Source: Bacillota bacterium | GTDB lineage: Bacteria; Bacillota; Clostridia; Acetivibrionales; JAEZXR01 | Reading direction: 5' to 3' | DNA: 64,000 nt | Assembly: GCA_023419605.1 (NCBI GenBank) | Contig: JAEZXR010000045.1 | Coordinates: 1 to 64,000, forward strand | In this document: in pieces, positions 8,028-15,797 of the stretch | How positions within the stretch are numbered: the first letter of the stretch is position 1 | How the letters are laid out: the number at the start of each line of letters is the position of its first letter | Program-made: the position numbers and the translations under genes | The notes under the pieces: generated by a model | What the model was told of the DNA's origin: nothing | The model's database searches: none | The model's input: the letters and a program-made list of their open reading frames with translations, nothing else

Positions 8028-8897
8028 TCAAAGCCCATCAGGGAATAAGCTTTGCTGTTTATACTCAATAGCTTGTCCTATTTCTCTTTCAGCAACATTA
8101 ACAAAGCTTTCATAGATATCAAACCCAATGAATCTTCTTTCTAAAGTTACAGCTTCTATGCCTGTTGTTCCTGTTCCCATCCAAGGGTCTACCACAAGAT
8201 CACCCGGTGCAGTTGTTGCTTTAATATATTTTTCTGGAATATATCCAGGCTGCCGAGCTTGATGCTCACTTTTGCCAGCCATTACCGCACCTTTTATGAC
8301 ATTTAAAGGCAATGCTCCGTTTGGATTCGGCTGTATTTTTTTACTTTTTCTTACGTAGGATAATCCATTACCTCTAGGCTTATATTCTAAGCTTTCATAC
8401 TTCTTGAAGGTTCCCTCCGAATATGGTCTCCGAATATCCTCTAAGTTTATTTGCCATGGATTTGTTTTTGAAAACCATAAAATTTGCTCGTAAGCATCCT
8501 GGCATGCAACGCGTAATCCCGTAGTTACAGGATTATCCTTAAGCCATATTTCAATGTCCACACAATGTAAATTCCAGTGCTCTTCTAACATAATAGCAAA
8601 TTTTTCAATTACAAGTGAGCGTGTTGTATTTAAATTTGATTTATGTCTCTCCCGATTGGCCTTTACATTGATAACTAAAAAGCCGTCATCTCTCAATTTG
8701 TCTGCAGCCTGATCAATAAAAGGTGCTATTTTTTTTATATATTCTGAAGAACGCCACATCCCATAATCTCTATCTGCATTTGGGTAGGGAGGGGAACCAT
8801 ATACCAATTTTATTGTTTTGTCAGGTAACAGTGCTAGTCCTTTCGCACCATCTATACACATAACTGAATACTGGCGTTCTAAATCTATTTTATTCAT
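8028..8897 (-). CDS. Beta-class DNA methyltransferase (second of pair)
   Basis: A 289-residue S-adenosylmethionine-dependent DNA methylase. Motif IV LVYGSPPYPN (SPPY at 35-38) comes before motif I VVDPWMGTGTTG near residue 245, the permuted order of the beta class. SPPY is typical of N4-cytosine methylases, although adenine specificity cannot be excluded. The middle (about 90-220) should hold the target-recognition region. Its start overlaps the end of the first methylase gene by 8 bases. The two enzymes are clearly different proteins, which fits methylation of the two strands of an asymmetric recognition site. Confidence 0.9.
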   Translation of the reverse strand: MNKIDLERQYSVMCIDGAKGLALLPDKTIKLVYGSPPYPNADRDYGMWRSSEYIKKIAPFIDQAADKLRDDGFLVINVKANRERHKSNLNTTRSLVIEKFAIMLEEHWNLHCVDIEIWLKDNPVTTGLRVACQDAYEQILWFSKTNPWQINLEDIRRPYSEGTFKKYESLEYKPRGNGLSYVRKSKKIQPNPNGALPLNVIKGAVMAGKSEHQARQPGYIPEKYIKATTAPGDLVVDPWMGTGTTGIEAVTLERRFIGFDIYESFVNVAEREIGQAIEYKQQSLFPDGL

Positions 8898-9798
8898 TTA
8901 TTGGCCTCGTTTCTGTTTCTTCTTCTTTTCTTCCAAACTCCTTTTCTACACGCATCTGAGCTAGTTTACAGTAGACCTCATTTGCATCAATACCTATCCA
9001 ACCCCTTCTATACCTTTGAGCCACCACTGCTGTCGTACCTGAACCAGAAAATGGATCAAGTACAATATCCCCTTCATTAGAACCAGATAAAATGAAAAAT
9101 TCCGCAAGCTTTTCTGGAAACCGTGCAGGATGAGCCATACCAACTTCTCTACACATTTTAATAAAGTCATCGTTACTGTTTGTATTTCCTACAGTAATTA
9201 CACTTCCTGGATCAGCACCCCCGTTATTCTCCCAAACCTTTTCACAGTTAAAGTTATGTGTGCTAGGCCTTGTATTAGCATCTCGATTACCTTTACCTTG
9301 GCCATTTAAATACTTTTCCATATCCTTACCATAGGGTTTTCTTATTGGATCAAGATTAAATGTCCAGGTATCGCCTTTAGCAAGCCAAAAACAATATTCA
9401 TGAGATTTTTTTGTTCTACCAAATCTCCCCGAAGAATATACATTTGGTGGAGTAGCGGGATTATGCCATATGTAATCTCTGACAAAAGTAAAGCCTATTT
9501 CCTTTTTTAATTTAATTAACAATTCAAACGCATATATATGCTGTTCACCATTGGTAACCGTATCACTTATGTTTAAAATAAAATTTCCTCCATTTTTTAG
9601 CACGCGAAATACTTCATACGCTTTTGGCATAAACCAATCCACATAGTTATCAGGCTTAATTTTGAATTCATCTGTACCATAAAATCTTCTATCCGCATAA
9701 GGAGGCGAAGTCAATATCATATCGATGCTTTCATTAGGAAATTTTTTCATAACTTCTTCACATTTTCCATTTAAAAACTTATTTATATATTCTATCAT
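8890..9798 (-). CDS. Beta-class DNA methyltransferase (first of pair), first gene of the operon
   Basis: A 302-residue DNA methylase. Motif IV MILTSPPYAD (SPPY at 31-34) is followed by ILNISD; motif I VLDPFSGSGTT (near 252-262) and GIDANEVYCKLA lie at the C-terminus, the beta-class order. The SPPY tetrapeptide favours N4-methylcytosine. ATG is preceded by GGAAAGGTG. The 154 bases upstream (9799-9952) contain the operon's probable promoter region and a TTGCATA/TATGCAA inverted repeat. Placing the modification gene first lets methylation build up before the helicase-nuclease is made, as in many restriction operons. Confidence 0.9.
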   Translation of the reverse strand: MIEYINKFLNGKCEEVMKKFPNESIDMILTSPPYADRRFYGTDEFKIKPDNYVDWFMPKAYEVFRVLKNGGNFILNISDTVTNGEQHIYAFELLIKLKKEIGFTFVRDYIWHNPATPPNVYSSGRFGRTKKSHEYCFWLAKGDTWTFNLDPIRKPYGKDMEKYLNGQGKGNRDANTRPSTHNFNCEKVWENNGGADPGSVITVGNTNSNDDFIKMCREVGMAHPARFPEKLAEFFILSGSNEGDIVLDPFSGSGTTAVVAQRYRRGWIGIDANEVYCKLAQMRVEKEFGRKEEETETRPINE

Positions 9799-9921
9799 TT
9801 ATAAACACCTTTCCTAATAACATTATCTTCTTCAATATTAAATAAAAAAGAGCTATAATGCAAAACAAATGTACAACTTAATAGTACATTCAATAACAGC
9901 AGACACCGTTCTGCACAACAA

Positions 9922-9941
9922 TTGCATACCATGTTATGCAA
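9922..9941. promoter_or_regulatory. Inverted repeat TTGCATA-N6-TATGCAA, possible operator
   Basis: TTGCATA (9922-9928) and TATGCAA (9935-9941) form a perfect 7-bp inverted repeat, extended by nearby CAATTGC/GCAATTGC words. It lies between the end of the AbiEi-like regulator gene and the first methyltransferase. A DNA-binding AbiEi-type protein or a restriction-operon controller could bind here. It could also be a weak terminator for the regulator gene. No T-run is present. Confidence 0.4.
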
Positions 9942-9952
9942 TGCAATTGCTC

Positions 9953-10729
9953 TTAAAGCTTATATTTTGTGCTTTCCTGGGTTATATACAATAAAAATAA
10001 GTTCCTGGGTACCACCAGTTGCCATCTGTCATTATACACATAGTCTTCATTCATAATATTTTTGCAAAAATATCGTTTGCTTTTCTCAATTCGACTCTGG
10101 CAGATGTCAAAAAAATCATCGGGTAGTTTTAAGCTATTTTTATAATGTTCTAGTATATATCCCGTCTTTTGATACATTATTTGTGAGTCATAACACTCCA
10201 GGTATTCTTCAAGTTTATGATGATTTAAATACGTGATCAAATCAAGGCACTGGAGAAGTTCTTCAATTCCCCCTATTTTCTCAAAATCTTTTATGGAATC
10301 CAGAACCGTTCTCTCTAAATCTGTTATACGGATATTCTTGTTATTTTTTGAAGATTCCACTCCTTTAGCAAATTTAGATTGTCGATAGATGTATTCGATT
10401 CCCCTGAATTCAAAATTGTTAAATTCTCTTTCAGAAGATACATAGACTTCATAGTATATTTGATTCATGATTCCGTGATATTCAAAGGCACTATGATGAG
10501 AAATATAGGAACTCTCTGTTATATTGCTTCCTATTTCAAATTTACTTGCGACAGGTTCTTTTGTCTCCAAACTGATTGCTGAGTATAAATCACGTTTTAT
10601 AGATACTATATAACCTTTTTTCTTATATTCTCGGACAAGCGAACCGGCTGTATCCTTATTTCCTGTCATTTTAACTAAATCGGAAAATGTAAATATACCC
10701 ATATCAATCAGTTTTTCATAATATTTCAT
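9953..10729 (-). CDS. AbiEi-like type IV antitoxin/transcriptional regulator, orphan
   Basis: A 258-residue protein. The N-terminal winged-helix segment (about 1-50: FTFSDLVKMTGNKDTAGSLV) is followed by the AbiEi body, with YISHHSAFEYHG near 75-86 and ITDLERTVLDSI near 135-146, the hallmarks of AbiEi antitoxins that bind inverted repeats and repress their own operon. No AbiEii nucleotidyltransferase toxin follows; the next gene downstream is the methyltransferase 154 bases away. Hence it is an orphan, either a decayed pair or a regulator recruited to the restriction operon. It has a strong promoter at 10764-10792. Confidence 0.75.
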   Translation of the reverse strand: MKYYEKLIDMGIFTFSDLVKMTGNKDTAGSLVREYKKKGYIVSIKRDLYSAISLETKEPVASKFEIGSNITESSYISHHSAFEYHGIMNQIYYEVYVSSEREFNNFEFRGIEYIYRQSKFAKGVESSKNNKNIRITDLERTVLDSIKDFEKIGGIEELLQCLDLITYLNHHKLEEYLECYDSQIMYQKTGYILEHYKNSLKLPDDFFDICQSRIEKSKRYFCKNIMNEDYVYNDRWQLVVPRNLFLLYITQESTKYKL

Positions 10730-10763
10730 CCTTCATCACCTTTTCATTCATACATCCTGTTTA

Positions 10764-10792
10764 ATTATACATAATTATTGTCATTTTTTCAA
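10764..10792 (-). promoter_or_regulatory. Strong sigma-A promoter of the AbiEi-like gene
   Basis: TTGAAA (10787-10792), a 17-base spacer and TATAAT (10764-10769) on the minus strand give a near-consensus promoter 35 bases upstream of the ATG at 10729. Confidence 0.65.
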
Positions 10793-11250
10793 CCATTTAA
10801 TAGTAAATAATAAACTTAATTCTATGATTTATTTATAGAATCCCAACTGCTGTAACCACATCGCTGTGTTTTAGTGATGACCATGCATAATTATAAATAG
10901 TCGAAGTGAGCTGGAAATGTTGTAATATGCACTTTCCAAGAGATGTTACCTGCATTTTATAATAAATGCCTTTACTGGTATCTTTCTAACCCGCCGTAAT
11001 CTGCAGATATTTACAAGACTTTTCGCTTTTCTAAATCAATATCTGTCGGAAGTTAAGCTATCCAATCGGGGCAGAAATTGTACTTTTTCGCCCAGATTTT
11101 TGCTTATTATTTACTTTAAAACCACAACATATTGCAGTCATACCGTCTTGTTTATTCACCTCTTCAGCTTCACCAGCATCTCAACGTGCACCATTTTACG
11201 GAGCATGTCCACAGCGGTGATGAAAAGTGGAACCCATTTTATTGTAACAC
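10793..11250. other. Gene-free stretch between the AbiEi-like gene and tRNA-Ala
   Basis: About 460 bases with stops in all frames. Short coding-looking fragments on the minus strand around 11130-11220 could be decayed mobile DNA, but they match nothing I can name. I see no RNA gene in it. Confidence 0.4.
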
Positions 11251-11286
11251 AAAAAAACCCGTACATTCTCCTATACGGGCTTTTTG
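11251..11286 (-). terminator. Hairpin terminator downstream of tRNA-Ala
   Basis: The arms AACCCGTA and TACGGGCTT with A/T runs on both sides form a hairpin that could terminate transcription in either direction. It is the second terminator after tRNA-Ala. Confidence 0.6.
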
Positions 11287-11327
11287 CTCAACTCTGTTTT
11301 ATCAAGTGTCCGATCTTGTAGGGTATG

Positions 11328-11358
11328 AAAAAACCACAAAGTTTTGGCCTTGTGGTTT
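11328..11358 (-). terminator. tRNA-Ala terminator
   Basis: AAACCACAA (11331-11339) pairs with TTGTGGTTT (11350-11358). On the minus strand the stem is followed by a run of six T. It lies 10 bases past the tRNA 3' end. Confidence 0.7.
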
Positions 11359-11367
11359 ATCGTCTTT

Positions 11368-11650
<283 letters not shown>

Positions 11651-11659
<9 letters not shown>

Positions 11660-11675
11660 ACTGCGCTAATGCCCC
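11651..11675 (-). pseudogene. 5' half of a different tRNA-like sequence
   Basis: GGGGCATTAGCGCAGTTGGG followed by AGCGC has a tRNA 5' acceptor strand, U8-A9 and a complete GCGC/GCGC D-arm. The following bases are the same tail as after the other tRNA half rather than an anticodon arm. It starts about 10 bases below a strong -10 box, exactly where a tRNA should begin. Confidence 0.6.
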
Positions 11676-11685
11676 GTGCTTTTTA

Positions 11686-11714
11686 ATTTTAATACAAAGT
11701 CAGGACAAATTCAA
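11686..11714 (-). promoter_or_regulatory. Promoter of the tRNA-Ala transcription unit
   Basis: TTGAAT (11709-11714), 17-base spacer, TAAAAT (11686-11691) on the minus strand. The expected start is a few bases before the GGGGCATT tRNA-like half, so the primary transcript would contain both tRNA halves and the intact tRNA-Ala. Confidence 0.65.
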
Positions 11715-11739
11715 TACTTTTTTTAAATTTCCACCAATT

Positions 11740-12030
11740 TTACTCCAGGTAAATAATTTCCGTACTATAATCAACCAGCATAGCCCTGCCGTCATTCTCC
11801 ACAAAGTTGACAATATTGGCCATCATGCTGTCGGCATGTCCGGCTTCGTTTGACACACAGGAGATGCCAATCACCGCATTCTGCCATTTATCGTTAGCAC
11901 CCACTTCGGCGATGGAAGCATTAAACCTGGAACGAAGCCTTTCAATGATGCTTTTTATAACATGTCTCTTTTCTTTTAATGAGAATACCTCATCAATATG
12001 TAAAACAATTTTGCATACACCAATAACCAT
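11740..12030 (-). CDS. DUF503 (YlxP-like) protein
   Basis: A 96-residue protein with the DUF503 pattern: hydrophobic strand MVIGVCKIVLHI, then SLKEKRHVIKSIIERLRSRFN, then VGANDKWQNAVIGISCVS. YlxP-type proteins are found in translation/ribosome-maturation operons (nusA-infB) of many Firmicutes, and their exact role is poorly known. ATG is preceded by GGGGG. Here it is separated from such operons and lies between a germination operon and tRNA-Ala. Length is normal for the family. Confidence 0.9.
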   Translation of the reverse strand: MVIGVCKIVLHIDEVFSLKEKRHVIKSIIERLRSRFNASIAEVGANDKWQNAVIGISCVSNEAGHADSMMANIVNFVENDGRAMLVDYSTEIIYLE

Positions 12031-12094
12031 ATTTACCCCCTCCCTTCGACTCCTTTCCTATCATGCAAATTATACCATCTTTCTCTATGATTAT

Positions 12095-13201
12095 CTAGCT
12101 TTTCGGGGAGCACTGCCTTGTTTTTTTAAGGCTGCGCCTGGCGATAAGTAGAACAAGGATGGTCATCCCGAAAGCAACAATCCATGAATAATTTCTAAAA
12201 TTGTGTATGATAATAATATCCGTTTCCAAAAGGCTTTTGGGAAACAGGCTTAAGGTAAACACAATAATCCCGAATGCCGGAATTAGCGGCTTTGAATACT
12301 GAATGTTGAACGTACTTGCGAAGGTACTCACCATGAGGTAAAATCCACTGCTTAAATACATATAGGCCATAGTCGCCCAGGTTATAACCAGAATAGATTC
12401 CAGTTTTTCAATAAACCTTGCATATTTAATAACCCTTCCCAACTCATAGGCCGGCAAAAAGCTCCTCAGGGTAGATGGATAGTTAAACACAAGGAGATAG
12501 GCCCCTGTTAAGGAGATCATAAAAAACATGGAAGCGACAACTGACATCCAACCCGCTTTCTTAAAATCCTTGAACCGTTTTAGATGTGGCGCCAGAAGAA
12601 AAAGCACGAACAGCTCAGAGAATTCCGAGATACGAGGCGCTCCACCGATAAAAAGTGCTTTCGGTCCCTCCCCCAACAATGGAAATAAGTTGGAAAAATC
12701 ATAACTTGGAGCCAGTCCTATAATGTATATCAAAAAGGCGATAATGCTGACGGGTACCAGTATTGCCTGGAACCGGACAATGGCTTCCAGTCCTAGATAT
12801 GTGGCAATCACTGTACCTACCATAAAAAAAATAAGGATATAACTGATGGGAGATCGGTTAAAAGCCATTGTAATCATTTGTTCGCCAAACTGACGTAAGG
12901 AGAAGGAAACAATAATCAACAGGAATGCCACGGCAGCCAATCCTACGAATATTCTGCCCGGCTTCCCTACAGCCAGTTCACCAATCTCAATAAGGTCCTT
13001 TCCTTTGAAGGGTGCATATAGTTTTAATATAAAAAATAAAATAAAAAGGGTAAGCAAACCGCTATACAGTCCCACCATCCAGCCTGCGGTACCTGCGATC
13101 TCCACATTTATTCTGGGATAATTCAGGACTACTTTTGTTCCCATCAGCGTGATCAGTATACACGTACACTCCCATTTTCCAAAGAATATTTTTCGCTCCA
13201 T
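12095..13201 (-). CDS. Spore germination permease, GerAB/GerKB type (second copy of operon)
   Basis: An endospore-germination permease of the APC superfamily with about ten membrane helices over 368 residues. In gerA-type receptors the B subunit sits in the inner spore membrane and helps bind the germinant. The frame can open at 13213, but the ATG at 13201 (MERKIFFGKWECTCILI) has AAAGGTGATAGGAATA upstream and matches the family N-terminus (..FGKWE...LI). It is the last gene of a five-gene germinant-receptor operon that already contains another B subunit (14688-15797). Confidence 0.9.
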   Translation of the reverse strand: MERKIFFGKWECTCILITLMGTKVVLNYPRINVEIAGTAGWMVGLYSGLLTLFILFFILKLYAPFKGKDLIEIGELAVGKPGRIFVGLAAVAFLLIIVSFSLRQFGEQMITMAFNRSPISYILIFFMVGTVIATYLGLEAIVRFQAILVPVSIIAFLIYIIGLAPSYDFSNLFPLLGEGPKALFIGGAPRISEFSELFVLFLLAPHLKRFKDFKKAGWMSVVASMFFMISLTGAYLLVFNYPSTLRSFLPAYELGRVIKYARFIEKLESILVITWATMAYMYLSSGFYLMVSTFASTFNIQYSKPLIPAFGIIVFTLSLFPKSLLETDIIIIHNFRNYSWIVAFGMTILVLLIARRSLKKTRQCSPKS

Positions 13202-13229
13202 TATTCCTATCACCTTTCACAGTCAAGAC

Positions 13230-13403
13230 TTACTTTCTAAAATAAATGGAATATATAGGAAGAGCTATAGTGGTAAGAGCCAGAACAAATACCATCACAG
13301 CTCCCAGCTTGTTTTCCTTTTTCCAGGTCCATACTCCAAAGCTTACCGTATAAACAGACGTCCAAATAAGGACCACAAATATAAGTATTCTACCTGCCAA
13401 CAT
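13230..13403 (-). CDS. Small two-helix membrane protein of the germination operon (GerD/GerAD-like position)
   Basis: Starting at ATG 13403, four bases after the gerC stop and behind AAAGGAA, it encodes 57 residues with two membrane helices (about 5-24 and 34-53). A TTG start at 13442 would add 13 residues and overlap gerC. Several clostridial and Bacillus gerA operons contain such a small two-helix D protein that modulates receptor activity. Identification rests on size, topology and position only. Confidence 0.65.
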   Translation of the reverse strand: MLAGRILIFVVLIWTSVYTVSFGVWTWKKENKLGAVMVFVLALTTIALPIYSIYFRK

Positions 13404-13407
13404 ACGA

Positions 13408-14700
13408 CTAAAATTCCTTTCCTTCGCTAGAACTTGCTTCAACCGGTCTCACAACCAATCCCGGCCTTCGAATCTTCAAATCGATATCTACGGTAAATTC
13501 CGCATCCTTATACCGGCTCAGCCAATTATAATCCCTCCATTTAGGGAAAACCAGAAATTTTTTCTTTACTTCCTTTCCAAAACCACAAATATCCGATTGG
13601 AATTCTTTTGCAGTTTTGTTTAAGAACTGAAGCATGTCACCTTTTAGATATTCTTCCGCAGCCGCTTCCAATATGGGAGTATTTTCCGGATTTTCATAAT
13701 TAAATCCGCTGCCGATGGATACGATATCGGCTTCCAGCTGTATTTTGCTATGGACTCTCGGGTTGGGACCGGAAATATCCACTTTATTTTCCGGGTTTCT
13801 GCTTTGTTTAACATTTAATAGTGCATATTGGTTTTGATCTTTAGGATCTTTGAAGGAGAGGTAGGATTGCTTGTACTTACCGGTTACCATGAGGTACATC
13901 ATCGACTCTTGTCCATCGAGCTCTCCTACCATTTTTGACCCGTTAAATACAGCCAATCCCATTAACTCCGCCTCTGAATCATATGCTTTAGGAATATCCC
14001 CCGCTTTATAGTCTCCTTCCAACGGTTCAGTCCGTCCTTTATCAGCATAGGTTGAACCTGCGGTGCCAAATTCCTTTGAAGATTTATACTTCCCCACGCC
14101 GGCAAGAGTAGCTACCGCTTGTGAATCATCCGCCACCAGACCTGCGTACACATCCGAAAGCTTTGAATCGGTACTAAACCCTGTAAATCGATAGGTACCA
14201 AAATAGGCTTCGAAAAGCCTCGCAGCGTTGGCCTGGAGTTTCGGCTGTGCTTTCCGGATAAATTCCTCTGCCGAGGTTCTTGAAATGGCCACGTACATAC
14301 TCCCACGAAATTCTCTGCTTCGGAGAAAACCGCTTACATATTTGTGTATTCCTTCCCGGGCAAGCTCCTCCGAAAAAACGATGATTTTGGCATGGGACAT
14401 ATTGATTTGCTTTGATATATAACTGTTTACAAGATTCAAACCCGAAAAAACCGAACTTGTTTCCAGGGTGGTTATGGGGGATTCGCCCCCTCCTACGCTT
14501 TTGCTGCTTTCTTCACCCCCACCACCCTTGGCGCTTGCGAACTGTAATGTTAACTTAATGTCATTGGCAGTTCCCTTATCCACCCCGATAGCCGTGGCGT
14601 AGGCCATATCATCAACTTCCCTGCTGTCAAAGCATCCCGAAAAAATGAAACACAGTGAACCTATAAGTACAATCATAAGATATCCTTTTAATTTTGACAT
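13408..14700 (-). CDS. Spore germination lipoprotein, GerAC type
   Basis: A Ger(x)C family lipoprotein, the C subunit of the germinant receptor. The frame opens at 14781, but ATG 14700 (MSKLKGYLMIVLIGSLCFIF) follows GGAGGTACGGAA and starts a lipoprotein signal peptide with lipobox FSGC, then FDSREVDDMAYATAIGVDKG, the canonical GerC opening. It has 430 residues. A glycine/serine-rich insert (GGGGEESSKSVGGGESP) near 70-90 is typical of this subgroup. The gene lies directly after the upstream B subunit gene, and the two overlap by 13 bases. Confidence 0.92.
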   Translation of the reverse strand: MSKLKGYLMIVLIGSLCFIFSGCFDSREVDDMAYATAIGVDKGTANDIKLTLQFASAKGGGGEESSKSVGGGESPITTLETSSVFSGLNLVNSYISKQINMSHAKIIVFSEELAREGIHKYVSGFLRSREFRGSMYVAISRTSAEEFIRKAQPKLQANAARLFEAYFGTYRFTGFSTDSKLSDVYAGLVADDSQAVATLAGVGKYKSSKEFGTAGSTYADKGRTEPLEGDYKAGDIPKAYDSEAELMGLAVFNGSKMVGELDGQESMMYLMVTGKYKQSYLSFKDPKDQNQYALLNVKQSRNPENKVDISGPNPRVHSKIQLEADIVSIGSGFNYENPENTPILEAAAEEYLKGDMLQFLNKTAKEFQSDICGFGKEVKKKFLVFPKWRDYNWLSRYKDAEFTVDIDLKIRRPGLVVRPVEASSSEGKEF

Positions 14701-15797
14701 TTCCGTACCTCCTTGTTCCTCCTTTTTTTTAAAGCAGCTAAAGATAATAAAAGGATGGGCAGCGCGATGACTAAAATCCATGCATAAGTCCTGAAATATT
14801 TAGCCTCAATATCAATAACTACCATAAGATTTTGCGGTAGAAAACTCAGTGTAAATACAATGATGGCTAAGGGAATGATAAGCGGTCTGACATATTCCAA
14901 ATTAAAAGCTTTTTTCACCATTAATACTGCAAAGTAAAAGAAAGCGCTCAAATAGAGCATGCCTGAAGCAGCCCAAATAAATACAAATATCGGTTCCCCC
15001 CGCTGAATAAACCTTCCAAAGGAGATCTCCCTCGCCATACTGTAGATAGGCAAAAAGCTTCGCATAGCGACAGGATATGGATTCATCAGCATGTAGCATA
15101 AGCAGGATAAAGTCATTATTATTGCAGATAGAATCAGTACCGAGTATCCAACCCGGGCAAAAGTTTTCTGCTTGCCGATAAAAGGGCTGATAATCAAAAT
15201 GCCTATGATCCCTGAAAAGTGGGATACCTTCGGTATACTGTCTACAAAAGTCTGCCGGGGGCCATTCCCCCAAAAAGGTAGAATATTATCGATTTTGTAG
15301 TACGGCCAGTCGGCGATGAGAATGATAGTCAGACCAATGAAAATAATAGGTACTACCATTGAATGAAGTCGTACAATCGATTCAATTCCCATATATGCAG
15401 ACGTTATCATTGCAGCAATAAAAAACAAACTAATAAAGCTTAATGGAGAATTCGGCACTGCTATTGACTTCATATTTTCAGAAAATTCTCTAAGAATCAT
15501 TGAAGCGGCGAACATAGCATAGGAAAAGTATGCGATTCCTATTACTACTCTCCCGGGAATGCCACCAACATATTTACCGATATCGGCAATATCCATTCCC
15601 TCTACCGATTTATACAATCTTGAAATGACTGCAAAGGCAAGCAAAATAAGTACAGATAAGTAGAGGGTCTGAATCCATCCTGCCGTCGCATCAGTTTCCA
15701 GCATAAATCGTGGAAACCCAAGAAATACTTGCATGCAAATCAGATTCGTAATCAGTGCTACCGTTTCCCACCGGCCAAACTTGATCTTACTCTTCAT
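14688..15797 (-). CDS. Spore germination permease, GerAB/GerKB type
   Basis: A 369-residue polytopic protein with about ten membrane helices, beginning MKSKIKFGRWETVALITNLI, the standard GerAB start. It is the B subunit of the germinant receptor. Its start overlaps the end of the A-subunit gene by 11 bases, and its C-terminal tail overlaps gerC by 13 bases, so A-B-C are translationally coupled. Confidence 0.92.
   Translation of the reverse strand: MKSKIKFGRWETVALITNLICMQVFLGFPRFMLETDATAGWIQTLYLSVLILLAFAVISRLYKSVEGMDIADIGKYVGGIPGRVVIGIAYFSYAMFAASMILREFSENMKSIAVPNSPLSFISLFFIAAMITSAYMGIESIVRLHSMVVPIIFIGLTIILIADWPYYKIDNILPFWGNGPRQTFVDSIPKVSHFSGIIGILIISPFIGKQKTFARVGYSVLILSAIIMTLSCLCYMLMNPYPVAMRSFLPIYSMAREISFGRFIQRGEPIFVFIWAASGMLYLSAFFYFAVLMVKKAFNLEYVRPLIIPLAIIVFTLSFLPQNLMVVIDIEAKYFRTYAWILVIALPILLLSLAALKKRRNKEVRKCQN

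Noticed and set aside
5364..9798. Assigning the locus to DISARM or BREX
   Set aside because: No DUF1998 protein, SNF2-type DrmD, PglZ or BrxC is encoded; methylase plus PLD-helicase alone is not sufficient.
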